A stretch of DNA of 64,000 nt. It comes from Bremerella sp. TYQ1 (lineage in GTDB: Bacteria > Planctomycetota > Planctomycetia > Pirellulales > Pirellulaceae). Positions 16,141 through 23,531 of the stretch are shown here, in pieces. The notes beneath the pieces were generated by a model. It was not told the origin of the DNA, did no database searches, and saw only the letters and a program-made list of their open reading frames with translations. The first letter of the stretch is position 1; every line of letters begins with the position of its first letter. The stretch lies in assembly GCF_020150455.1 (NCBI RefSeq), contig NZ_CP083740.1:1922001-1986000 (forward strand), in the 5' to 3' direction. The translations under genes were made by a program, and so were the position numbers.

Positions 16141-16175
16141 AAGTTCATTTCTCCTTAGGTCAAGAAACAGAAATA

Positions 16176-16207
16176 GCCCTTGCCGGATCGCAATCCAGCA
16201 AGGGCTT
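16176..16207 (-). terminator. hairpin, likely partial terminator
   Basis: AGCCCTTGC at 16176-16184 pairs with GCAAGGGCT at 16199-16207, extended by GGAT/ATCC. On the minus strand it is followed by a moderately T-rich run (ATTTCTGTTTC). It sits between the 82-aa gene and the 71-aa gene. Confidence 0.6.
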
Positions 16208-16233
16208 GGAAAGGTTGTGATAAACAGGTTGCG

Positions 16234-16482
16234 TTAGTCGTCGCCTGGAGAGAGCCAATGCTCTTCCAGCCAACGGACTTCGGCGGTCAGCGCGGCACTT
16301 CGACTACTGAAAGGACCGAGCTTCGGCCCGCCGACGGGCGAAAGATCCGCGAACCACTGGCCGTGTTCGTTCGGTTCGACATGCGAACCTCGCGAGATCG
16401 ACGGTTTGCCGAGCGTATGGAGGTCGAGTGTCTCGTCATAGAGACAGCGAATTGCCCCCGTGGATGAGATGACAAGTTGCAT
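16234..16482 (-). CDS. small conserved-type hypothetical protein
   Basis: An 82-aa protein. ATG 16482 is preferred (GAGGTGCCCC just before it) over a GTG four codons upstream that overlaps the previous stop. It reads MQLVISSTGAIRCLYDETLD, then ISRGSHVEPNEHGQWFADLS and GPKLGPFSSRSAALTAEVRW. I recall this pattern from small proteins next to DUF1257/DUF2997/AAA clusters in planctomycetes, but have no function for it. It appears co-transcribed with the gene upstream (9-base gap). Confidence 0.7.
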   Translation of the reverse strand: MQLVISSTGAIRCLYDETLDLHTLGKPSISRGSHVEPNEHGQWFADLSPVGGPKLGPFSSRSAALTAEVRWLEEHWLSPGDD

Positions 16483-16490
16483 GGGGCACC

Positions 16491-17432
16491 TCACTTCGGG
16501 GAGCGGATAATTCGCCGACGAGGGCGATCGACCAATAGATCGTCCAGCGTGGCCTGAACGCTCGATAGTTCACGGCTAACTGTCTGTCGTACCTGAGCGT
16601 CGTCTCGTAGCGTCTGAGGCTGAACGCCCTGGACAATATCCTGGCACTGCGAAACGAGCGAGTCGAGTTGGTCGTTCGATCGAACATTCAAGGAACGAAA
16701 TCGTTCAAAGAATGCATTCAAATTGCCAACCGCCGAGTCCCGAAAGACTTTGGCGCGACCATCCTGCTGGCCCGAGAGTCGTTCTGTCAGATGTGTTACC
16801 AAGCCCGAAAGCTCTTCAACGAAGGCGGACTCGGCAAGCTGAACTGCCTCGTCAAAACGAGCCTGCACACGACGACACTCTTCCTGGTACAGTCGAGGAT
16901 CGAGTTGCCGCAGATAGGACGGAGCTTCCACATTCGGGAAGTCCCAGGTAACGTCGAATAGCCCGATCAACGACATTGGGTAATCGGCCTCGTTGTAGAG
17001 GCGACCGAGTCGCTGGCGTGCCGCCTCTTTCAGCGAGAAATAATCTTCGTCGAGTTCTTCGACTGCCTTGATCAGGTCCTGGCGATGCTCGCTCATCCAG
17101 TCTTGAAACGTATCGACCCTATCCTGCCGAATCAGTCGTACGGCTGGCTCTGGATACGGCAGACTGATGGACGTCCAAAACGAGCGGATGCGATTCCGCT
17201 CCGAAGTCACGGCTTTGAAACGTGGATTCTTCGTGTCCAGCAGCTTCTTGCCCGCACTCAAGAATTCACCCTGGGCATCGAAGGACAAGGCTGCCTGAGC
17301 CCTTTGAGCACGAGTCAACGTCTTCTGCGTACCCAGCCAAGTAAAGTTGACGCGGGTGGCGCACATGGTGGATCGCAGCCTCCCGGAGGGGCTGCTGCGA
17401 TCGGTCGGCTGTTCTAAAGTTGTTGCCGTCAT
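16491..17432 (-). CDS. hypothetical helical protein (DUF3150-like appearance)
   Basis: A 313-aa, mostly alpha-helical, highly charged protein. It has VNFTWLGTQKTLTRAQRAQA, then LDTKNPRFKAVTSERNRIRS at the start, a central YNEADYPMSLIGLFDVTWDFPN block, and long heptad-like helices toward the C-terminus. The layout resembles DUF3150-type proteins found beside AAA+ ATPases, but I am not sure of the family. It lies 33 bases downstream of the Ycf46-like ATPase and is probably in the same operon. It may be a structural or substrate partner of the ATPase (inference). Confidence 0.65.
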   Translation of the reverse strand: MTATTLEQPTDRSSPSGRLRSTMCATRVNFTWLGTQKTLTRAQRAQAALSFDAQGEFLSAGKKLLDTKNPRFKAVTSERNRIRSFWTSISLPYPEPAVRLIRQDRVDTFQDWMSEHRQDLIKAVEELDEDYFSLKEAARQRLGRLYNEADYPMSLIGLFDVTWDFPNVEAPSYLRQLDPRLYQEECRRVQARFDEAVQLAESAFVEELSGLVTHLTERLSGQQDGRAKVFRDSAVGNLNAFFERFRSLNVRSNDQLDSLVSQCQDIVQGVQPQTLRDDAQVRQTVSRELSSVQATLDDLLVDRPRRRIIRSPK

Positions 17433-17465
17433 AAATACCTCACTTGAAGATGGGTTAGTTTTGGG

Positions 17466-18962
17466 CTAATTGGATTCAGGATTCTGCGTTAGTCGTCGCC
17501 GCGACTTTCGCGTCGCCTGAGTCGCTGTGGTGAACACGCCCCCGGACTCGGCAGACAGACAGCGACCGCTCGCCCAGTTCCGGAGCCGCTCAACCGATTC
17601 GGCGGATGTGACGGCGACCGGAACCACGTTCTGCGCCGCCTGCACCAGGGGAACATTCAAGAGAGCAGATAACCGGCAACAAGCACGGATCTCGGCGCCC
17701 GTCCACGATCCGTCGTCGGGCAGTTCCTGCGAGGGATTCAAACCAAAGCGGTCCAGGTACATCTGCCAGATGGCTTGCTTCTGTGACTTCCCAGGTAAGT
17801 CGAGAAAGAAAATTGCATCAAAGCGTTCTGCTCGGGTGAGTTCCGGCGGCAGCTTGGAGACATCGTTGCTGGTGGCGATCACAAAGACATCCGACTGGTG
17901 ATCGGCCAGCCAGGTTAGTAGCGTCCCGAGCATTCTTGAGCCGACACCGCTATCGGTCTGACTCGAACCGGATGTGCCGCCGAGGGCCTTTTCCAGTTCG
18001 TCGATGAAGAGTACCGCAGGCTGCATCGCATCGATGATTTTCAACGCCCTGCGAGTTCGCTCCTCGGTTTGACCGACGATGCCGCCCATGAGTGCCCCGA
18101 CATCGAGCGTTAGAGTCGGCCTGCCAATCTCGCGGCCAAGCGCTTTGGCGAAGGCCGACTTGCCAGTACCAGGCACACCCAGCAGTAAAACGCCCTTCGC
18201 TTGGACCGAGCGGGATTCTCGCGATCGCAGTGCCTGACAGCAAAACTGCTTGAGCGAATCCAACCCTCCCAGTTCGGCAAAGGACTCGCCGCCAAGATGG
18301 AGCGATAGCAGGCCGCTCTTGATGAGCGTCTGCGACTTGAGCTGCCATATGGCCGACGGCTCCAGTCGGCCATGTCTCACCAGGGACAACGCAAACGCGT
18401 TCTCCGCTTCATAGCGGCTCAAGCCACAGGCCGCATCGAGAATCCGTTCTCGTTCAACACCTGTGGGGAACTCATCCCCTTCGGTCGCGATGTCCGTTGC
18501 AATCTCCGTGAGCTGTACCCGAGAGGGCAGCTCATGCTCTATCACGGTGAACACGCGTTCGAGTTCAACTGGTAGCTGAACCACGGGTGCCAAAATCACC
18601 AGAAAACGCTGATGACCTTTCCCCTGCGAAACCTGGTGAAAGATCGCCTGCACCACTTCCGCCGAACCGAGGAAGCGATGGAGATTGGACAGCACCAGGA
18701 GCGAGGGCTGTCCGTTGCTGGGAAGCGATTCGAGATATCGCACGGCCCCTAAGGGATCGGTGACCGATCCCGCTGGCGATTCCTCTTGGGCCATCGGGGC
18801 ACCTCTGAGACCGACGTCGATATCCCAGGTATTCATCCGCCAGTCTTCGTCCCGGCAAAGCTGAGCCAGTTCGGCGATCGCATCATCCTGTTCGCAGCTG
18901 CGAATCCAGAGTCCGCTGAAGCCAGCCCGCACCAGTTCCTGAATTTCTTCTGCTAAGCGCAT
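17466..18962 (-). CDS. Ycf46-like AAA+ ATPase
   Basis: A 498-aa protein from ATG 18962 (MRLAEEIQELVRAGFSGLWI) with AAGGA seven bases before it. A longer frame to 19055 would overlap the previous gene. The N-terminal 230 residues form a degenerate ATPase-like domain (LLVLSNLHRFLG, ELPSRVQL). The C-terminal AAA+ domain has Walker A GVPGTGKSAFAKAL, LDVGALMGGIVGQTEERTR, Walker B AVLFIDELEKAL, a sensor (VFVIATSND), and the RFDAIFFLDLP segment. This is the layout of Ycf46 proteins of cyanobacteria and plastids. The role is unknown. It sits with DUF1257 (Ycf35-like), DUF2997 and a TOPRIM-like gene. Confidence 0.85.
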   Translation of the reverse strand: MRLAEEIQELVRAGFSGLWIRSCEQDDAIAELAQLCRDEDWRMNTWDIDVGLRGAPMAQEESPAGSVTDPLGAVRYLESLPSNGQPSLLVLSNLHRFLGSAEVVQAIFHQVSQGKGHQRFLVILAPVVQLPVELERVFTVIEHELPSRVQLTEIATDIATEGDEFPTGVERERILDAACGLSRYEAENAFALSLVRHGRLEPSAIWQLKSQTLIKSGLLSLHLGGESFAELGGLDSLKQFCCQALRSRESRSVQAKGVLLLGVPGTGKSAFAKALGREIGRPTLTLDVGALMGGIVGQTEERTRRALKIIDAMQPAVLFIDELEKALGGTSGSSQTDSGVGSRMLGTLLTWLADHQSDVFVIATSNDVSKLPPELTRAERFDAIFFLDLPGKSQKQAIWQMYLDRFGLNPSQELPDDGSWTGAEIRACCRLSALLNVPLVQAAQNVVPVAVTSAESVERLRNWASGRCLSAESGGVFTTATQATRKSRRRLTQNPESN

Positions 18963-18996
18963 ATTGATTCCTTGTAAATGAAGTCTAGAAACGAAT

Positions 18997-19016
18997 AAGC
19001 TCGCGAGAGCGAGCTT
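18997..19016 (-). promoter_or_regulatory. intercistronic hairpin before the AAA+ gene
   Basis: AAGCTCGC (18997-19004) and GCGAGCTT (19009-19016) form a perfect 8-bp stem with a GAGA loop, touching the stop codon of the TOPRIM-like gene. The T-run after it is weak. It may be an attenuator or mRNA-processing site that tunes expression of the downstream ATPase. Confidence 0.55.
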
Positions 19017-19669
19017 TAGGCAGAGTGGGCTAGACGCCCGATCGTGGTCAGCCAACTGGCGATTTCGCCTTCAGGATCTCGGTCCCGAAGGTGGTCTACC
19101 GTCATGTGGCCTGCGCACTGCGTGTTGAGCCAACGTTTGGCGCGGCTGGACAGGCGATTCTGAGAGCGACGCGACAAGAGTTCCCAAGGCCTGTCGTGGA
19201 GGCCGTTCTCATAGAGTTGCTTGGCGACGAGGATGGCCACCGGGTCAAAATCGCCGAACGTAAGCTCGATCGGAGCAACCTCTCGGATCGCTGCTGGATG
19301 AAGATAGTTTTCCAGGCTACGCTTCCGCGTAAGCACCGCTCGACAGTTTGGCCGCTGGTTGATCACCTCGGCCAATTCCTGACGCTGTTCCGTTTCCGGC
19401 GGCACTTCATGGTCGAGCAAGAAGAACTCCGGCTTGCCCAGCGAAGCGAATCGATAGATCCAGCTGGGCAAGTTGCTGCCCCCGAAGGGAATAAATACCA
19501 CTTGCCCTTGCTGTTCCATTTCTGCCAGATTCGGCAGGTCCGGATCGTGCGCATGCAGCGTCAACGAAATCCGGCGAAGGAACTCAATGTCGTTGGTTCC
19601 CTCGACAATCACCAGAACGCGTGCCAGGTCGATCATTCCGTGAGTAGGAGTTTCAGGTATGGGATCCAT
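19016..19669 (-). CDS. TOPRIM-like (OLD/DUF4435-type) protein
   Basis: A 217-aa protein starting at ATG 19669, six bases after the DUF2997 stop. ARVLVIVEGTNDIEFLRRIS (about residues 14-33) carries the TOPRIM glutamate, and PEFFLLDHEVPP (about 84-95) the acidic second motif (D-x-E instead of D-x-D). The RSLENYLHPAAI segment is typical of OLD-family and DUF4435 TOPRIM proteins. Such domains cut or bind nucleic acid, often with an ATPase partner in defence systems. Here it lies between DUF2997 and the AAA+ gene. Nuclease activity is inferred from the fold only. Confidence 0.7.
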   Translation of the reverse strand: MDPIPETPTHGMIDLARVLVIVEGTNDIEFLRRISLTLHAHDPDLPNLAEMEQQGQVVFIPFGGSNLPSWIYRFASLGKPEFFLLDHEVPPETEQRQELAEVINQRPNCRAVLTRKRSLENYLHPAAIREVAPIELTFGDFDPVAILVAKQLYENGLHDRPWELLSRRSQNRLSSRAKRWLNTQCAGHMTVDHLRDRDPEGEIASWLTTIGRLAHSA

Positions 19670-19675
19670 AGGCAG

Positions 19676-19870
19676 TTATTCCTTCTGTTCGATTTGATTT
19701 TGTTGCGTGATTTCCGAGGCGTGGAACTCGGCTGTAAGCGTCTCGGACGTTTGTTGTCCCAAGGCAGCTTCCAGGAAGCGACTTGCCTCGCGACACTCTG
19801 AGCTCTGAAAGCCCCGCGTTTCGAGGCGTGTCCTGCCTGTGGGGCTGACGGTGATCTCAATGATTTTCAA
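19676..19870 (-). CDS. DUF2997 small protein
   Basis: A 64-aa protein starting at TTG 19870 (TTGAAAATCATT), eight bases after GGAGG. KIIEITVSPTGRTRLETRGF then ECREASRFLEAALG is the DUF2997 pattern: a short beta-hairpin followed by one helix. DUF2997 genes commonly follow DUF1257/ycf35-like genes in cyanobacteria and planctomycetes, exactly as here with a 4-base gap. The biochemical role is unknown. The long in-frame extension upstream of the TTG overlaps the DUF1257 gene and is rejected. Confidence 0.8.
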   Translation of the reverse strand: MKIIEITVSPTGRTRLETRGFQSSECREASRFLEAALGQQTSETLTAEFHASEITQQNQIEQKE

Positions 19871-19874
19871 GAAC

Positions 19875-20237
19875 CTACCCTCCAACTTGAATGACGAGCT
19901 TAATGCTTCCGTCCGGAAGCGACTGTTCAACGGCGGTGTGACCTTGCTTGCGGGCCTCGATCGTCGCCCGTTCGACGGCATACCGCTGCAGAAACTGATC
20001 GAGTTCTTTCTGGCTGCCCCAATGGCCGTTGTAGTTGTCGTAATCGAGCCGACCGGTCGTCACGTCGGCGACGACCGGGTAACGCCAATCTCGAAGTTGG
20101 ATCGCCCAGCCCCGCTTGCGATCGTTGAACAAGCGAACCTCACCGTACGTAGGCTCGGGAAGTTGAAGTCGCCGTGTTGCCTGGCGGATCGCCGTAACAT
20201 CACGCACTTCTGTTTCAATGGTGACGACGTGTGACAT
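19875..20237 (-). CDS. DUF1257 (Ycf35-like) protein
   Basis: A 120-aa protein from ATG 20237 with an AGGAGG site four bases before it; a start 13 codons upstream lacks such a site. MSHVVTIETEVRDVTAIRQA, then RRLQLPEPTYGEVRLF, WAIQLRDWRYPVVADVTTG and a YAVERATIEARKQG helix match DUF1257/Ycf35. It is the first gene of the run DUF1257-DUF2997-TOPRIM-AAA+. Copy 1 of the 29-bp repeat lies 90 bases upstream and could hold its promoter or be a recombination site. Confidence 0.85.
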   Translation of the reverse strand: MSHVVTIETEVRDVTAIRQATRRLQLPEPTYGEVRLFNDRKRGWAIQLRDWRYPVVADVTTGRLDYDNYNGHWGSQKELDQFLQRYAVERATIEARKQGHTAVEQSLPDGSIKLVIQVGG

Positions 20238-20326
20238 AGAACCTCCTGGGTAGAATGAATTGAATGTGGTTAACACGCAGGTCTCGAAGGCGATGACCAG
20301 TGAAGGGTTAAGACGTCCCTCATCTA

Positions 20327-20355
20327 TTTATGCCCCGTTTTGGGCGGAAATTTAG
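20327..20355 (+). repeat. 29-bp motif, copy 1
   Basis: TTTATGCCCCG, TTTTGGG, CGGAAATTTAG. It is in the same orientation and length as copies 2-5. Bases 20352-20354 are the stop codon of the 53-aa ORF on the minus strand. CCCTCAT lies just before it, as in copy 2. Confidence 0.75.
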
Positions 20356-20513
20356 TTTTCGAGAGCCTCGGCGTTATTCGATGAAGGGTCGACGTCTTGT
20401 TGATCGCGTCGATGGGCTTGCACGACGAGGTAGGCGAGGTTAGCCGCCAGTTGTGCTCGCTGCGAATCGGTCTCTGAATCTTGAGCATGATTCGAATCGG
20501 AAATGGGTGGCAT
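20352..20513 (-). CDS. 53-aa small acidic protein
   Basis: A short ORF with a strong AAAGGAGG four bases before ATG 20513. The product is MPPISDSNHAQDSETDSQRA, QLAANLAYLVVQAHRRDQQD, VDPSSNNAEALEN: a single amphipathic helix between acidic, disordered ends. Its stop codon lies inside copy 1 of the 29-bp motif. It is separated from the serine recombinase by a terminator-like hairpin. Function unknown; possibly an accessory or antitoxin-sized peptide. Confidence 0.6.
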   Translation of the reverse strand: MPPISDSNHAQDSETDSQRAQLAANLAYLVVQAHRRDQQDVDPSSNNAEALEN

Positions 20514-20560
20514 TCATCCTCCTTTCATTAGCGTGATACTCCAAAATCGCTTAGCGCATG

Positions 20561-20586
20561 AAAAACGCCTCGTCACGAGGACGAGG
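20561..20586 (-). terminator. rho-independent terminator of the recombinase gene
   Basis: CCTCGTC (20568-20574) pairs with GACGAGG (20580-20586) around a 5-base loop. On the minus strand the hairpin is followed by CGTTTTT. It lies 29 bases after the recombinase stop codon. Confidence 0.75.
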
Positions 20587-20614
20587 TATTGATTAACAAT
20601 CATTCACGGTCAGA

Positions 20615-22666
20615 TTAGCGAGGACGCCGTTTCTTGCCGTTGTTGTAGGGGACGTTTGGCGGCTCAAGGCCTTGCATCTCGTACCAGCGACGGTAGCTGT
20701 ACCAAACGTTTCCCGAATTGACGTTGTGGCCTTCGCGCTGCAGTTGCTTCGCTGTCTCGCGATGACTCATGCCCTCGACGTCGATCAGTTGATGCACGCG
20801 TTCGGCGATCAGGTCCAGGCGAGGCGGCTTGCGTAGCCAGACCGTGACCAGTCCCGTGGTAGGGGCATTGGCCCCTGGGAGCGGTTCGGAAAACGCCTTC
20901 AACAGTTGAGGACGAAAGGTACCCCGGACGTTCGTGCGTTTGCGATTGGCACGCTGTTCGACCTGCACCCAGATCTGCCCGCCTGTCAAAGCACGGAATA
21001 CGGCGAGCGTCTTGTAAACGGCGTCCTCACCGAGGGCGCCATTCGCCGCGGTGCTCAGCAGATCGGACATCTCGGCCAGACGCTCGCGAATCTGTTCGAC
21101 CGTCATCGTGTTGGTCGTCCCGTCGACCGCCCGCTGCAAGCGATTCACTTCGCTCTGGGCGGTGTTGCGCTGCAACTGTGCAGCCCGCAGTCGGGCCTTG
21201 ATCTCCTTGCGATCGTCCTCGGTACCTTCGCCCGACATCTCGAATAGATCGTTAACGCGGTTGTTGAGCAAAGCCAACTGCTTACGAGCCTGGATCAGTT
21301 GTTGTTCCAAGCCTTGGTCCGCCTGGGCATCCAACTGCTGGCTTTGCAGCACAATCGACTCGATCAGCTCCGCATCGCGCAGGATCAGCTGACTGATCCT
21401 ATTACAGATCGCCTCGACCGCCTCTTGGCGGCGAACGGCCGACTTGCACGGACACTGGTCGCCATTCTTACACTGCATTGCCTTGCCTTGTGCGCCAGTC
21501 TGGTAGAACCGAACGGGTCTTTTAGTGGTGCTACAGCGTTCACAGAAGAAGTATTCTGTGGTCAAAGCCCATAGTTTCAGCGATTGGGCCCGTCGAGGGC
21601 CACGGGGACCTGTCTTGCGGGCAGCAAACATTGTCTGCAATGCCTCGAACGTGGTGTCATCGAGAATCCTCAGTTCTTCGCACTGGACGACTGTGACTTC
21701 ATCATCAGGCTGTTCAACTTGTTTAACATTGTCCAACTTGGTCGAGAACTGATTGCGGCGTCGACCGAATTCCCACCTTCCGGTGAGACGCGTATTGGTG
21801 AACAATCGCCGATAACACTCGTATCGCAGCTTGCCCGTGGACGCCCGGGGATCGACGGGACCATTGAACGCGTTCCAACGTCTCACGCCCTCCCGAACGG
21901 ACATTCCATCCAGCAAGAGCTGCGCATGCTCTTGAATCAGTTTCGCGGCGTCTGAATCGATCTCAGGCATGGTGCGAGGGAGACCGCGATTGGTTGGTGG
22001 GGCGTTTGGGATCTCCTTGCGGCGATAGCCGATTCCGATGGCCCCCGTCGTCCAACCGTTGAGAAACAAGCCCGTGAGACCCGAGCGAACATGATCGGCG
22101 ATCGTATCGAGTAGCATATCATCCATGAGGCCATGAACCTGGAGTTGAAGTTTCCAAGTCTTGCGATCATTCGTATCGATCCCCTGTGAGACACTGACCG
22201 CGCGGAGACCTTCTTCCACGACCTCTTCATTAATGAATTGGAATCCTTTACCGGCCTGGCGAAACAATCGGCTTGCTTTGTAGACCAAGAGGACCTTGGC
22301 ATGTCGTCTGCGAAGGATAGCTTTCGCACGATCGAGACCGGCTCGCTGGGTCCGTTTTCCCTTGACGCCTTCATCCACCGAGATGAATTCCGGTGGAACG
22401 TAGATGCGATTCTTAGCCGCCCACTGAATACATTCGCGGACCTGGTCATCGGTCGAATGCTGGAGTTTGGTGCTAAATCGGGAATAGATGGTCCCAATTT
22501 CATAGCCACGAGCAATCGCCCAATCGAGTCGCTTTTCTAGGGACGCTTCCGGATCGAATCCGGTAAGGACAAAGTTGCAAAAAGCGGACATCTCGGACCA
22601 CCATTTGACAACTTCGGAGGTGAGTTTGTCGGTTGCGGCACCCACACTAGAGATTTCCTGATTCAT
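20615..22666 (-). CDS. large serine recombinase
   Basis: A 683-aa site-specific recombinase. After a 58-residue N-terminal extension the resolvase domain shows IYSRFSTKLQHSTDDQ with catalytic Ser about residue 65, then VDEGVKGKRTQRAGL and VLLVYKASRLFRQ. A recombinase domain (GIGYRRKE ... TRLTGRWEFGRRR) is followed by a Cys-rich zinc ribbon (FFCERC ... QCKNGDQCPCKS, about 390-425), a long coiled coil (about 445-560), and a C-terminal helix-turn-helix (EGMSHRETAKQLQREGHNV). The N-terminal extension and extra C-terminal HTH are unusual for phage integrases. Five copies of a 29-bp motif bracket this gene and may be its sites. The start at 22666 has GAGG upstream. Confidence 0.9.
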   Translation of the reverse strand: MNQEISSVGAATDKLTSEVVKWWSEMSAFCNFVLTGFDPEASLEKRLDWAIARGYEIGTIYSRFSTKLQHSTDDQVRECIQWAAKNRIYVPPEFISVDEGVKGKRTQRAGLDRAKAILRRRHAKVLLVYKASRLFRQAGKGFQFINEEVVEEGLRAVSVSQGIDTNDRKTWKLQLQVHGLMDDMLLDTIADHVRSGLTGLFLNGWTTGAIGIGYRRKEIPNAPPTNRGLPRTMPEIDSDAAKLIQEHAQLLLDGMSVREGVRRWNAFNGPVDPRASTGKLRYECYRRLFTNTRLTGRWEFGRRRNQFSTKLDNVKQVEQPDDEVTVVQCEELRILDDTTFEALQTMFAARKTGPRGPRRAQSLKLWALTTEYFFCERCSTTKRPVRFYQTGAQGKAMQCKNGDQCPCKSAVRRQEAVEAICNRISQLILRDAELIESIVLQSQQLDAQADQGLEQQLIQARKQLALLNNRVNDLFEMSGEGTEDDRKEIKARLRAAQLQRNTAQSEVNRLQRAVDGTTNTMTVEQIRERLAEMSDLLSTAANGALGEDAVYKTLAVFRALTGGQIWVQVEQRANRKRTNVRGTFRPQLLKAFSEPLPGANAPTTGLVTVWLRKPPRLDLIAERVHQLIDVEGMSHRETAKQLQREGHNVNSGNVWYSYRRWYEMQGLEPPNVPYNNGKKRRPR

Positions 22667-22834
22667 TGTCGTGCCTCTATTGAAACTGATGATTTAGAAT
22701 AACTCGGGCTTGTTGCTCAAGTGTTTGTGATAGCCCGTTGAATGACTGTTATTTGCAAGAGATTACTTCTTGCGTAGTTCGGGCCTGTAGAACTCAACAG
22801 AATGTGTATCGAAAGGAGATACGCCAAAAGAAAG

Positions 22835-22854
22835 CGCTCCGCAGATACGGAGCG
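22835..22854 (-). terminator. terminator-like hairpin upstream of the recombinase
   Basis: CGCTCCG (22835-22841) pairs with CGGAGCG (22848-22854). On the minus strand it is followed by CTTTCTTTT. It may stop readthrough from the motif array into the recombinase gene, whose start is 170 bases further on. Confidence 0.6.
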
Positions 22855-22909
22855 AAGAAGCATAGTTTTCACTGAGGTGTGAGCCTAAGAGCTAGGATTT
22901 CCCTCATAG

Positions 22910-22938
22910 TTTATGACACGTTTTCGCTGAAAATTTAG
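22910..22938 (+). repeat. 29-bp motif, copy 2
   Basis: TTTATGACACG, TTTTCGC, TGAAAATTTAG. It lies about 240 bases upstream of the recombinase start. The surrounding 22667-23297 stretch holds no supported gene apart from these motifs and one hairpin. Confidence 0.8.
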
Positions 22939-23159
22939 ACTGCCGTTGCCTGTCGCGGGTCTTGAATCACCCTTATTACCCAATTGCGTGAGTGTTAGGC
23001 AGTGTCACCTGCAGTTTGGTAATATGGCAGCGATTCTTAGCCTTCAGCGAGTGAAGTGAGCTCGGAGCTATCCGATTTTCCGGCCAATATTTTATGTCCT
23101 AGACCAAATTGGCGGCGCCTCAGCAGCTTGGCTAAAAAGCGGTTCTGCTATTCACAAGT

Positions 23160-23188
23160 TTTATGACACGAAAACGGCCAGAATTTAG
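23160..23188 (+). repeat. 29-bp motif, copy 3
   Basis: TTTATGACACG, AAAACGG, CCAGAATTTAG. The central W4 tract is AAAA here and TTTT in copy 2, while both outer arms keep the same orientation. Confidence 0.8.
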
Positions 23189-23272
23189 GTCCTGTTGACC
23201 ATTGCGTTTGACGACTTCGGACGATAGCCCTGCGCTGTCAACGGATCTAAATGCTAAGTGATCCCCCTACAT

Positions 23273-23301
23273 ATTATGACGCGAAAACGCCTGAAATTTA
23301 G
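23273..23301 (+). repeat. 29-bp motif, copy 4
   Basis: ATTATGACGCG, AAAACGC, CTGAAATTTAG. The centre is a perfect GCG-AAAA-CGC dyad. Bases 23298-23300 are the stop codon of the minus-strand ORF 23298-23468. Confidence 0.8.
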
Positions 23302-23468
23302 GTAAACCACGGTTCGTAGGCCCTCACTTGCCCGTTCATCGACGTCTCAATCGTCTTCGGCCGACTGAAGAGCATCGAACATCCAACAAAACTGATGTCT
23401 ATTCGATCGCCAATTCGCAAAGAACCACGGCCGCAATAGCCGTCGATAAGAGATAACAAACCTCTCAT
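23298..23468 (-). CDS. 56-aa ORF between two motif copies
   Basis: The ORF from ATG 23468 encodes MRGLLSLIDGYCGRGSLRIG, DRIDISFVGCSMLFSRPKTI, ETSMNGQVRAYEPWFT. A TTG-started version would begin inside motif copy 5. The stop codon lies inside copy 4. The strand-like DRIDISFVGCSMLF segment looks protein-like, but there is no strong ribosome-binding site. If real it would be a single-gene cassette between two sites. Confidence 0.35.
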   Translation of the reverse strand: MRGLLSLIDGYCGRGSLRIGDRIDISFVGCSMLFSRPKTIETSMNGQVRAYEPWFT

Positions 23469-23471
23469 GAA

Positions 23472-23500
23472 TACTTGACGCGAAATCACCTTCAATTTAG
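23472..23500 (+). repeat. 29-bp motif, copy 5
   Basis: TACTTGACGCG, AAATCAC, CTTCAATTTAG. This is the most diverged copy, 31 bases after the stop of the 451-aa gene on the minus strand. CTCTCAT lies just before it, as CCCTCAT does in copies 1 and 2. Confidence 0.65.
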
Positions 23501-23531
23501 CTAGGCAAGAACTCGCTCGGGCATTCGGAAG

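Noticed and set aside
22910..23500. CRISPR array
   Set aside because: The 29-bp motifs are spaced by 84 to over 2500 bases and are diverged; no cas genes are present.
20327..23500. Classical integron attC sites
   Set aside because: No RYYYAAC/GTTRRRY ends and no IntI-type integrase; the sites are too short and lack the long imperfect hairpin.
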